Positions 23,536-31,498 of a stretch of 43,485 nt of DNA are shown here, in pieces; position 1 is the stretch's first letter; the number at the start of each line of letters is the position of its first letter. The stretch spans positions 1 through 43,485 of the forward strand of contig NZ_AGBF01000044.1 in the NCBI RefSeq assembly GCF_000225525.1. The letters are read 5' to 3'. The notes under the pieces are model-generated. The model ran no database searches and was not told the origin of the DNA. It worked only from the letters and a program-made list of their open reading frames with translations. This stretch comes from Streptomyces zinciresistens K42 (lineage in GTDB: Bacteria > Actinomycetota > Actinomycetes > Streptomycetales > Streptomycetaceae). The position numbers were made by a program, and so were the translations under genes.

Positions 23536-24347
23536 GGAAGGTCACGCTCCTCCCACACCGAAGCCATCTCGGCCACGGCCGTGGCCGCATGCGCGATGAC
23601 CTCTCGGGTCACGGCCCGGCCGGGCGGAGCGAACTCGGGGTCGTACAGGGCGAAGGTGCGGCTGCCCCGGACCTGAGCGAGTGAGGGCAGGACCTCGCAC
23701 AGCAGTTGCGTGGCGACGCGGCGCTGGCGTATGTCCTCATCTATCCGGGCCCTTCGCTCCGCCCAGGCACCCTGGAGGGTCAGCTCACCGTCGGCGACGC
23801 GGGAGGCGAGGGCGGGGTCCTCGTCCCGGAGCCGCGCGAGCTGCGCTTCTGCCGAGTCAGCCTGCGCCTTCTTTTCCCGAGCCGTTTGGTATGCCTCGTC
23901 GATGCCCACGGCGCCGGCGATCACGGAGTCGACGAGATCGGGGGTGTAGCGCAGGACGACGTTCGCCTGGCCGATGCGTCCCAGGGAGACCCCGGCCTGT
24001 TCAGAGACTGAACGGGCGGACCGTTCAGTCTCTGAACGGAGGTCGTGTTCAGAGACTGAACACGCCTTGGCTGCGATCATCGCTGCTTGGCCCTTCGACA
24101 GGCTGCGGCGGCGGAGGTTGACCGACAGGGTGTAGGCACTCGGGTTGTCGCCGCTGTAGGTGACGTACTCGGGTTCGACCTCGGCGAGTTCGCAGGCCCG
24201 GAGCCTGTTTCTGCCGTCGAGGATCCGGCCGGTGGAGTCCAGGACGATGGGCTGGAGCTGACCCAGGTCGCGGATGTCGTCGGCGAGGGCGTGGAGTTCG
24301 TCCTCGTCGAGCATGGGGAACAGGGCGGTGGTCGGATGGGCTTCTAT
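23532..24347 (-). CDS. ParB/Srx-domain DNA-binding protein, apparent ATA start
   Basis: 271 residues counted from ATA at 24345-24347, which has AAGGA six bases upstream. The first canonical codon, ATG at 24312-24314, has no ribosome binding site and would remove the conserved EAHPTTALFP strand that opens the ParB/Srx fold. Visible features: LHALADDIRDLGQLQPIVLD, then DGRNRLRACELA (the ParB box II-like motif), NLRRRSLSKGQAAMIAAKAC, a helix-turn-helix-like SVSEQAGVSLGRIGQANVVL, and YTPDLVDSVIAGAVGIDEAY. No ParA gene is in the window. Such proteins of mobile elements act in partition, transcription control or nucleotide hydrolysis. The gene contains three palindromes at a 24-bp period (23999-24061). 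Confidence 0.8.
   Translation of the reverse strand: MEAHPTTALFPMLDEDELHALADDIRDLGQLQPIVLDSTGRILDGRNRLRACELAEVEPEYVTYSGDNPSAYTLSVNLRRRSLSKGQAAMIAAKACSVSEHDLRSETERSARSVSEQAGVSLGRIGQANVVLRYTPDLVDSVIAGAVGIDEAYQTAREKKAQADSAEAQLARLRDEDPALASRVADGELTLQGAWAERRARIDEDIRQRRVATQLLCEVLPSLAQVRGSRTFALYDPEFAPPGRAVTREVIAHAATAVAEMASVWEERDLP
23999..24061. repeat. Three palindromes GTTCAG-N3-CTGAAC at an exact 24-bp period inside parB-like gene
   Basis: Copies at 23999-24013, 24023-24037 and 24047-24061. The spacer is AGA in the outer two and TCT in the middle one, so the middle copy is inverted. They encode SVSEH, SETER and SVSEQ. The DNA palindrome is kept although the middle one encodes different residues, which argues for selection on the DNA as a protein-binding site. 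Centre-to-centre distance is 24 bp, a little over two helical turns. It may be a parS-like or autoregulatory array. Confidence 0.75.
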
Positions 24348-24566
24348 GGTGATTCCTTGCGGGGTTGTCGTCGGAATTCGTGAACTCGGCGCTCTTTAAT
24401 CTCTATGCGTTGAAGTTCCGGTTCCGATTCCCAGGGTTGGATCGGCCGTGTTCCCAAGTGGTTGGGGGTTCTTCGCGTGCAGGCAAAGGTGTGATGAATC
24501 GTCAGCGTGGGTGACGGTTCGTCGGTATGGTCGACGTATGGTCCGTCAGGGTGAACGACCGGGCGC

Positions 24567-25646
24567 ATGAAGCTCGTCGCGCTGCGAGGCGGCGTTACCG
24601 ACGAGGTGTTGCGGACTGCTCAGGATGTCGAGGACTTCGAGCAGGAGATCGTCGACGAGTACGTGCTGGCGATGGCCGCTGGTGGGCTGAGTGACGGGCA
24701 TATCCGCACCACCCGGGCGACGGTGATCGAGTTTGCCCGGTCGCTGACTGGGCCGCTGTGGGAGGCGACGTTCGCGGAGGCGGACAGGTTCCTGGCGGAG
24801 CAGCGGCGGATGGGGCATGCCGTGAGCACTCGCGCGGGCAAGGCCGGAGCGCTGGCGCGGTTCTATGAGTTCGTGATCGCGCGCTATCAGGCGCCGATCC
24901 ATCGGGCGACAGGCGTGATCGTCGAACAGCCGATCGATGAGTTCAATCGGCAGTCCGGCGCGTCGCTGGGAAAGGTTCGGGTGCCGCCCGCCGACGTGGA
25001 GGTCGACGAACTGTTCAACGGCTGGCGGCAGTCGATACCCGAGGCCCGCAAGTACCTTCCCGCTGCCAGGGATTACTTCGCCGCCTCGCTGTGGCGCCGC
25101 CTCGGGCTGCGGATGAATGAGACGGTCATGCTCGACATCCGTGACTGGCGCCCTGACCTGGGCGGGCTGGGCAAGTTTCACGTGCGGTTCGGGAAGGGCT
25201 CGCGCGGGCGCGGCTTCAAGGCGCGCCTGGTTCCGGCGATCAACGGCGCTGATCAGCTCGTCGACTGGTGGCTGGCCGAGGTCCGTCACCAGTTCGGTGA
25301 CGACTGGGCTGATCCCGATGCGCCGATGCTCCCCTCGGAACGGTTCGACGCGGAGCTGGGACGGTGCGGGCGGGTGAGCGATTTCTCGCTGCGGCGGGGC
25401 CTGATGATCCAGACCGGGCGGTTCCTGCCGTCGTGGTCGGGTCGGCTGACGCCTCATGTGCTGCGGCATTACTGTGCTTCCTCGTTGTATGGGGCTGGGA
25501 TGGACTTGAAAGCGATCCAGGAGCTGCTGGGGCATCAGTGGCTCTCCACGACGTCCGGCTATATCCACGTACGCAGCGAGCACGTGGAGCTGGCCTGGCG
25601 CAGCGCCAACCGGCGGACCGAGACCCGCTTTGCGGAGGAGAGGTGA
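24567..25646 (+). CDS. Tyrosine recombinase
   Basis: 359 residues, ATG at 24567. The full active-site set is visible: Arg182 in RLGLRMNE, Lys210 in RFGKGSRGRG, His297-x-x-Arg300 in PHVLRHYCAS, His323 in LLGHQWLSTTS, and the nucleophile Tyr332 in GYIH. The N-terminal part (about 25-105) looks like a core-binding SAM-like domain. It is the first gene of a rightward trio. Its size, and that of the second recombinase-like protein, recall TnpA/TnpB of Tn554-type transposons. The upstream gap (24348-24566) contains GTATGGTC twice, near 24532 and 24537-24544, and no tRNA. Confidence 0.88.
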   Translation: MKLVALRGGVTDEVLRTAQDVEDFEQEIVDEYVLAMAAGGLSDGHIRTTRATVIEFARSLTGPLWEATFAEADRFLAEQRRMGHAVSTRAGKAGALARFYEFVIARYQAPIHRATGVIVEQPIDEFNRQSGASLGKVRVPPADVEVDELFNGWRQSIPEARKYLPAARDYFAASLWRRLGLRMNETVMLDIRDWRPDLGGLGKFHVRFGKGSRGRGFKARLVPAINGADQLVDWWLAEVRHQFGDDWADPDAPMLPSERFDAELGRCGRVSDFSLRRGLMIQTGRFLPSWSGRLTPHVLRHYCASSLYGAGMDLKAIQELLGHQWLSTTSGYIHVRSEHVELAWRSANRRTETRFAEER

Positions 25647-25653
25647 GCAGCCC

Positions 25654-25977
25654 GTGCAGTGGAATCTGAGGATGCGAGCTGCCGAGCGCGGTATCTGGAA
25701 ATCCGCGCAGATGCGCCGGATGCTCGCCGATGCCGGCTTGGAGATCAGCGCCGGGAAAATGTCGTCCTGGTGGGCCGGGAGCCCGCCGACGATCCGGCTG
25801 AGCGAGCTCGACGTGCTCTGCGCTGTCCTGCACTGCGCCCCCTCGGACCTGATGACCCCGGAGCCGGACAAGGTGGCCGCGGGGCGCCCGAGCAAGGCCG
25901 AAGCCGTCAACGACGACGGGCCACCGCCCCCGGTCGCGCCCCGGTTCGGCAAGCCCCGCTCGACGCCGCCGCTATGA
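25654..25977 (+). CDS. Small Cro/XRE-type HTH protein
   Basis: 107 residues from GTG 25654, seven bases after the recombinase stop; an earlier in-frame TTG at 25630 lies inside the recombinase gene. The first 65 residues match the short Cro/C1-type helix-turn-helix seen in this genus: LRMRAAERGIWKSAQMRRML, ADAGLEISAGKMSSWWAG, then TIRLSELDVLCAVLHCAPSD with the typical LL-x-PEP end (LMTPEPDKVAA). The C-terminus is Pro-rich. It is coupled by ATGA to the next gene. It probably binds DNA next to the recombinases, either as a repressor or as a recombination accessory factor. Confidence 0.75.
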   Translation: MQWNLRMRAAERGIWKSAQMRRMLADAGLEISAGKMSSWWAGSPPTIRLSELDVLCAVLHCAPSDLMTPEPDKVAAGRPSKAEAVNDDGPPPPVAPRFGKPRSTPPL

Positions 25978-27773
25978 GTCCCGCGCCGGGCGAGAACGCG
26001 CCGTTACGGTCGCCGCCGAAGTGCACCGGCTGCCAGGTCAATCCGGCCGCGTGGACCAAGCCCCGCGTGGACTTCTGTTACGACTGCCTGCCGGGTGGCC
26101 CCTTCACCCCGCCACCGTGCTCGAAGTGCGCGACGGGGAACAACTATTTCAGCCAGGGCATGTGCCGACGGTGCCACCCGCGCAGCCCGCACAAGCCGGG
26201 ATCTTGCAAGGGCTGTCTGGCGTGGGGCGTGTATCCGCCCCACAACTGGATGTGCTGGTCCTGCCGTTGGTGGCAGTCCCATTACCCGCAGAGCGTGTGC
26301 GACTACTGCCGCCGGGAAAGTCCGGTCGGGGAGCAGGGCGCGTGCCGGCTCTGCCTGGAACAGGCCCGGATGCTGCAGGAGCCCGGGCGAGCCCTCGACC
26401 TGGCCGAAGCGAACGCGCACGGCCAGCAGTTGTACTTCGCCAACATGCACTTCCAGCGACGCCGGACGCGCCGGCTCGAACCCGGACCGCGCAAACGGCC
26501 TCCGAAGCCCAGGAAAACGCCAGGTGGATGGGGCAGGCCCGGCCCCGCGCCGAGCACGCTCACGGTCAGTCCATGGTTCCAGACCGTGCTCATCGACATG
26601 CCGCCCGACGCGGAAGTCCTCCGTCGGCGAGCGCTGGCCGAGGACAGCGAGCTGACCCGATACTGCGCCGCGATCGTCCGTGAGCATGCCGAGCGGTTCG
26701 GGTGGAGCAAGCGACAACGCAACGACGTGATCCGCTCGCTGCGGCTGCTGCAGACGCTCCGCGACACCCCGGCGGCGAAGATCCGCGCCAGCGACGTACT
26801 TCAACTTCCGCGCTACGACGGCAACATCGTCTCCACCATCGATGTCCTCGCTGCCGCAGACCTGCTCATCGATGACCGGCCGCGACCGATCGAGACCTAC
26901 TTCACCAACAAGACCTCCGACCTGCCGCCCGTGATGCGTCAGCAGCTCGAAGTCTGGCTGACGATCATGATCGACGGCGCCACCACGGCACCCCGACAAC
27001 GAGCCCGCGACCCGCTCACCGTGCGCGTCCACGTCCGAGCCATCGCCCCGGCGATCACCGCCTGGGCCGAGGCCGGACACCAGTCGCTGGCCGAGATCAC
27101 CGCAGCGCAGGTACGCGCCGCCCTGCCGGAGAACGGATCCCAGCGTGCCCTCATGGAACGGGGGCTGAGGTCCCTGTTCAAGAACCTCAAGGCACGCAAA
27201 CTCATCTTCGCGAACCCCATGCGCGGCATGAAGGGCACCGCACTCAACCCGACCGTGCCGCTGCCGATGGACACCGCCCTCGTCCGGCAGGAGTTGAACT
27301 CGGCCAACCCCGCCGTCGCTCTGGCCGTTGCTCTCGTCGCCTTCCATGCCCTGACCGCGAAGGAGGTCTCCGAGCTGCTGCTGACCGACACCGTTGACGG
27401 CAAACTCCGCCTGAACGGGCGCAGCATCCCGCTCGCCCAGCCGGTACGCGACCGCCTCGCCCGATGGCTCGACCACCGTTCCCGTACCTGGCCGAACTCG
27501 CGCAACCCGCATCTGCTCATCCACCAGAAATCCGCACCCCGACTGCTCGCGGCCAGCAGACGCTATCCCTGGAAGCAATGCGCCATTCGTCCGCAAGCGC
27601 TGCGTGAGGACCGCATCCTCGCCGAGGTCCATGCCACCGGCGGCGATGCCCGCCGCATCAGCGACCTGTTCGGGCTCGGCATCGAGAGCACCAACCGTTA
27701 CCTGGACACCCTCGAGCACGCTGATCTCGCTGCCGCGCGTGAGGATGTTCCGGGAACTTCGCCCCCTGGGTAG
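25974..27773 (+). CDS. Cys-rich (eight CxxC) protein with a degenerate tyrosine-recombinase domain
   Basis: 599 residues, ATG at 25974 in an ATGA overlap. Residues 17-127 hold eight Cys-x-x-Cys motifs (17/20, 35/38, 49/52, 64/67, 78/81, 94/97, 109/112, 124/127), enough for four zinc ribbons. A basic Pro-rich linker (about 155-190) follows. The C-terminal 350 residues follow the tyrosine-recombinase layout: a SAM-like part with LITERALLY similar core spacing, then VAFHALTAKEVSELLLTD where the first catalytic Arg is missing, ALREDRI where the Arg is kept but the His is Gln, and STNRYL with the Tyr kept. It is probably a catalytically weak or inactive partner that helps the 359-residue recombinase choose its target. 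The linkage of three overlapping genes supports one machine. Confidence 0.75.
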   Translation: MSPAPGENAPLRSPPKCTGCQVNPAAWTKPRVDFCYDCLPGGPFTPPPCSKCATGNNYFSQGMCRRCHPRSPHKPGSCKGCLAWGVYPPHNWMCWSCRWWQSHYPQSVCDYCRRESPVGEQGACRLCLEQARMLQEPGRALDLAEANAHGQQLYFANMHFQRRRTRRLEPGPRKRPPKPRKTPGGWGRPGPAPSTLTVSPWFQTVLIDMPPDAEVLRRRALAEDSELTRYCAAIVREHAERFGWSKRQRNDVIRSLRLLQTLRDTPAAKIRASDVLQLPRYDGNIVSTIDVLAAADLLIDDRPRPIETYFTNKTSDLPPVMRQQLEVWLTIMIDGATTAPRQRARDPLTVRVHVRAIAPAITAWAEAGHQSLAEITAAQVRAALPENGSQRALMERGLRSLFKNLKARKLIFANPMRGMKGTALNPTVPLPMDTALVRQELNSANPAVALAVALVAFHALTAKEVSELLLTDTVDGKLRLNGRSIPLAQPVRDRLARWLDHRSRTWPNSRNPHLLIHQKSAPRLLAASRRYPWKQCAIRPQALREDRILAEVHATGGDARRISDLFGLGIESTNRYLDTLEHADLAAAREDVPGTSPPG

Positions 27774-27841
27774 CCTGCCGACGCCATGAGTACTGAAGTT
27801 CCTGCGAAAAGCGTCAATATTCACTCGAACTTCCCGTCTTT

Positions 27842-29347
27842 TCAGTGCATGCGGGCGTCGGTATCGAAGAGAGCCAGTTCGTGGCTGTGGAGGAGGTGCT
27901 GCACGATGAAGCTGCGCCCCGCGACCTTCCAGAGCCCTCTGCCGCGGTTGAGGTGGGCGATGGCGTCCATCTCGACGGAGGTCAGGCCGAGGAGGGTGGC
28001 GGCGGCGTGGAGCTGGTCGGTTTCCTGGCGGTAGATGATCCGGGTGGAGCAGTCGGCGAGGAGGCCCTCGGCGAGGGCGCGTCCCTGTGATCCGGCGTCG
28101 CCAGCGGTGAGCAGGTCGGACAACCGGTGGATCACCATCAGGTTCGCGATGCCCAGGCCGCGGGAGAGCTTCCACTGGGCCTGCATGCGCTGGAGCAGGC
28201 CGACGTGGCGCATCAGGCGCCAGGCTTCGTCGTAGACGATCCAGCGTCGGCCGCCGTCGGGGTCGGAGAGGGCGGATTCCATCCAGGCGGAGGCGCAGGT
28301 CATCGCCAGGACCAGCGCGGTGTCGTCGCCGGAGCCGCCGAGGCGGGAGAGGTCGATGGAGAGCATCGGCGCGTTCGGGTCGAAGTCGACGGTGGAGGGC
28401 GCGTCGAACATGCCCGCCAGGTCGCCGAAGACGAGGCGGCGCATGGCGTGGGCGAGGTCGCGGGCGGCCTCGCCGAGCCGTCCCGACATCATCCCGGCGG
28501 CCTCGTCGAGCGCGGCGGGGTTGTTGAGGGCGCTGGCGATGTCACCGAGGAGCGGGGTGCGGCCAGTGGCGTCGGCATGGGTGACGACGGCGTCGAGGGC
28601 GACGTCAAGCCCGGTGTGCTCCATGGGCAGTAGGTCCCGGCCCAGGACGGTGCGGGCCAGGGAACCGAGCAGGAGCAGTCGCCGCTTGCGGATCTCGCCG
28701 GCCCAGTCTGCTTCGGAGACGCTCGCCGGGCGCGGGGCTGCGTCCAGGGGGTTCAGTCGTCCGGGCAGGCCGGGACCCAGGGCGACGGACCGGCCGCCGA
28801 GGGCCTGAGCCACCGGTGTCCATTCGCCCTTGGGGTCGCAGGGGACGTAGACGCGGTAGCCGAAGGCGATCGAGCGCAGCGCGAAGGACTTGGCCAGCGC
28901 GCTCTTGCCCTGGCCGATGACGCCGGCGAGCAGCAGGTTGGGGTTGGTGAAGCCCTCGACCTTGCCGTACAGGGCGAACGGGTCGAAGACGAAGCTCGCT
29001 TCGGCGTGGACGTCGCGGCCGATGTAGATGCCCTCGGCGCCGAGGCCGCCTTCGGCGAGGAAGGGGTACGCGCCGGCGGCCACCGCCGTGGTCATGCGGT
29101 GGGCGGGCAGCTTGAGTCGGTTCCCACGGGCGGAGGCGGGGCCGGGGCGTCCGCCGGCCGGGTGGAGCGGGGTGGGCATCTCGTGCTCGGGGCTCGTGGC
29201 CTGGGCGGAGTGGGTGCCGGTTTCGGCGCGGGCCTTGGCCGTGGCTTCGGCGAGCTGGCGGCGGGCGGCCTTGCGGCTGGCGCGGTCAGTGCCGTGCGGG
29301 GTGAACAGCGGGGAGGCGGAGGCGCGGCGGACGGGCCGGTGGCTCAT
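27842..29347 (-). CDS. VirB4-like conjugation ATPase
   Basis: 501 residues, ATG at 29345-29347. Walker A GVIGQGKSA (142-150) and Walker B WIVYDEAW (369-376) are intact, with NLMVIHRLSDL and DCSTRIIYRQ after them, as in VirB4/TraE-type ATPases. The disordered basic N-terminus (1-75) is longer than usual; the N-terminal VirB4 domain is missing or supplied by the SCO6880 protein upstream, the usual split in actinobacterial systems. It powers assembly of the transfer channel at the membrane. It is the last gene of the leftward secretion operon. Confidence 0.9.
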   Translation of the reverse strand: MSHRPVRRASASPLFTPHGTDRASRKAARRQLAEATAKARAETGTHSAQATSPEHEMPTPLHPAGGRPGPASARGNRLKLPAHRMTTAVAAGAYPFLAEGGLGAEGIYIGRDVHAEASFVFDPFALYGKVEGFTNPNLLLAGVIGQGKSALAKSFALRSIAFGYRVYVPCDPKGEWTPVAQALGGRSVALGPGLPGRLNPLDAAPRPASVSEADWAGEIRKRRLLLLGSLARTVLGRDLLPMEHTGLDVALDAVVTHADATGRTPLLGDIASALNNPAALDEAAGMMSGRLGEAARDLAHAMRRLVFGDLAGMFDAPSTVDFDPNAPMLSIDLSRLGGSGDDTALVLAMTCASAWMESALSDPDGGRRWIVYDEAWRLMRHVGLLQRMQAQWKLSRGLGIANLMVIHRLSDLLTAGDAGSQGRALAEGLLADCSTRIIYRQETDQLHAAATLLGLTSVEMDAIAHLNRGRGLWKVAGRSFIVQHLLHSHELALFDTDARMH

Positions 29348-29375
29348 CGGGGGCCCTCGATTCTGCGGGTGGTGC

Positions 29376-29837
29376 TCATCGCACGCAGGTGGTGGTGTGC
29401 GGGCGGAGGTCGCTGGGGGTGGTCTTGCGGCGGACGACGTGTCCGGCGGCGAGGTGGCGCTGGCAGATCGTCAGCACCGGCGGGCCTTCGGGCAGCCGGT
29501 CGGGGCGGCAGGTGCTCTGTTTGGCGTCCGCTGCAGTGCCGGTGGGCAGCAGGTGGAAGGCGTTGTGGACGTCGCTGGTGGCCTGCCAGAGGTGGGTGTG
29601 CGCGGTGGTCAGGTGTCGGCCAGCGGCCGGGTGGGGCGGGCGGGTGTTCTCGGCGAGGCGGTCCAGCAGATGGAGCAGGGCGGTGAGGTGGCCGTGGAGT
29701 GCGTCCAGGTGCTGCCGGTCGGCCGGCCGAGGCGGTATGGCGTCCGGCGGGCCGAGGGCGCGGGTGTGGTGTCGGACTCCGGCGCTGGCGGCGCGCAGGT
29801 AGGGGTGCGCGTCCTCCGGAGGTGCGGGGGAGGTCAA
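29376..29837 (-). CDS. Hypothetical protein of the secretion operon
   Basis: 153 residues from TTG 29835-29837, with GGAAGGA nine bases upstream. A GTG at 29946-29948 overlapping the previous stop would add 37 low-complexity residues. The protein is helical and His-rich (LHGHLTALLHLLDRLAENTR, GRHLTTAHTHLWQATSDVHN), with two Cys (STCRPD, ICQRH). No signal peptide. Its place between SCO6880 and VirB4 genes suggests a role in the apparatus, but I do not recognise it. Confidence 0.6.
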   Translation of the reverse strand: MTSPAPPEDAHPYLRAASAGVRHHTRALGPPDAIPPRPADRQHLDALHGHLTALLHLLDRLAENTRPPHPAAGRHLTTAHTHLWQATSDVHNAFHLLPTGTAADAKQSTCRPDRLPEGPPVLTICQRHLAAGHVVRRKTTPSDLRPHTTTCVR

Positions 29838-29944
29838 AGGTGGTGGTCCTTCCTGCCAGGCAGCAGGGGCGGCGACGGGTGCTCGTGTCGCGGATGAGCG
29901 AAGGGCTGTGGGCAGGGGCGCCGGCCGGTGAACAGGGGGCGAGT

Positions 29945-31417
29945 TCACAGGGTGGTGCGGGCCAGGGGCAGTGCGCTGAGGGTGAAGGCGTCGGGTTGCT
30001 GGTAGTTGAGCCGTCGCAGGTCGACGCCGGAGGTGACGGCGTGGGTTTCGATCTGTGCGCAGGCGGCGTCCAGGAGGGCGTCGGTGTCGGCGGTGACGGT
30101 GACCAGGCCGGTCAGGGCGACGTCCGCGTGCCCGGCGATGAGCTGGCGCTCACGCTGCTTGACGTCGGCGTACTCGACGGAGTCTTCCTCGCTGTCGACC
30201 TGGCCGCGGCGGGAGCGTTCGTTGGCGTCGGCGATGATCGCGGCCTTCCGCCGCTGGACGTCGCGCAGCGCGGACTCCAGGGCCTGCGGAACGTAGATCA
30301 AGGAGAGGCTGCGGCGCACGCCGGCGGTGAACATGATCCCGTGCAGGAATCCGGCGCCCATCTCGGTGCGGGGCCAGTTCTCCACCCAGTACGTGGCGTG
30401 GCGGGCGCTGTCGGTGGCCAGGCGGTCGTACTCCTCGACCTGGACGACGGGGCCTGCGGCTGCGGGGTCGGCCTCGGCGCGGCCGGTCTCGGACCACTGC
30501 TGGAGGGCGGCGAGGGCGGCCGGGTCGTAGGCGGTGCGGATGACGGCGGCGATCTCCCTCGCGGTCAGCCACCCGGTGACCTGGAGGCCGGCGTTGCGGG
30601 CGGCCTGGGCGATGGAGGCGGTGGTCTGCTCCATGACGGTGAACGCCCCCGGCAGCCCGCCGCCGGCCTGGCTGATCAGGCGCCGGGCGGCCTTGAGGTC
30701 CAGGGAGATGGCGAGGTAGGTCTCGTGCGGTGCGGCGGCGGGTCCGGCGGAGGCGACCAGCTCGGAGTAGATCTGCCCGGCGACTGGGGTCTGGGGCTGG
30801 CCGTGGTGGGTCCAGTGGCGGGTGAGGGTGTCGCCGCTGTCGGGGACGGTGCGTTCCAGAACCTGCACGGTGGCGATCTGCCCGGTGCGGGCGACGCCCG
30901 CCAGCGCGCGGCCCCAGCTCAAGACGTTGTGGTTCTGCGTAGCGGGGTCCAAGAGGGCGAAGGCGCGGGAGCTGACGCGGGCGATGGCGGTCAGGGTCTG
31001 CTGGTGCGGGTCGTGGACGGCCGCGGCGCCGTTGGCGGAGTCGCCGGGGGTGACCACCTTCAGGGAGGCGGTGGTGCCGGGCAGGTGCAGGATGCCGTCC
31101 TGCCGGGGCCGGGTGACGGGCCGGGCGAGCCAGAGGGTCTGGCCGGTGCGGCGGCGGTGCGCGTAGCGGGTGACGATCGGCGCCCAGTCGATGAGGGATC
31201 GTCCGTGCCGACGGATGGCGACGAGTGCGCCGGACGCCGCCCACAGAGGGGCCAGGGCGACGGCGCCGAGCAGCCCGGTGGAGATCATGGTCAGCAGCAG
31301 CACAGCCAGCGTGGCGGACACGAGCAGAAGTTGGGGCAGGGAGAGGCCGAGGAGGATGCCGCGGCGGGAACGGTGCGGGAACTTCACCGTGACCGGGGCG
31401 ACGGACAGATCAGTCAT
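29945..31417 (-). CDS. SCO6880-family type IV secretion protein
   Basis: 490 residues, ATG at 31415-31417. The start VTVKFPHRSRRGILLGLSLP is the family hallmark. Two membrane segments follow (LPQLLLVSATLAVLLLTMIS and LLGAVALAPLWAASGALVAI), then a large cytoplasmic domain. By position and membrane layout this corresponds to PrgI/VirB3 fused to the N-terminal part of VirB4. That equivalence is inference from family knowledge. The neighbours are VirB4 and VirB6-like genes. Confidence 0.88.
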   Translation of the reverse strand: MTDLSVAPVTVKFPHRSRRGILLGLSLPQLLLVSATLAVLLLTMISTGLLGAVALAPLWAASGALVAIRRHGRSLIDWAPIVTRYAHRRRTGQTLWLARPVTRPRQDGILHLPGTTASLKVVTPGDSANGAAAVHDPHQQTLTAIARVSSRAFALLDPATQNHNVLSWGRALAGVARTGQIATVQVLERTVPDSGDTLTRHWTHHGQPQTPVAGQIYSELVASAGPAAAPHETYLAISLDLKAARRLISQAGGGLPGAFTVMEQTTASIAQAARNAGLQVTGWLTAREIAAVIRTAYDPAALAALQQWSETGRAEADPAAAGPVVQVEEYDRLATDSARHATYWVENWPRTEMGAGFLHGIMFTAGVRRSLSLIYVPQALESALRDVQRRKAAIIADANERSRRGQVDSEEDSVEYADVKQRERQLIAGHADVALTGLVTVTADTDALLDAACAQIETHAVTSGVDLRRLNYQQPDAFTLSALPLARTTL

Positions 31418-31498
31418 GAAGTGGGTCCTGGAGGCGCGGGTGGAATCCGGGGGCGGCAGGTGCGGGGCACGTCCCGCCCCCGGTGTTCGGGCAAGGGG

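Noticed and set aside
24348..24566. tRNA or attachment site beside the recombinase
   Set aside because: No cloverleaf could be drawn and no second copy of any stretch was seen near 27.8 kb.
25659..25973. N-terminal extension of the Cys-rich recombinase-like protein
   Set aside because: It is the shadow of the HTH gene; the ATG at 25974 in an ATGA overlap is the natural start.
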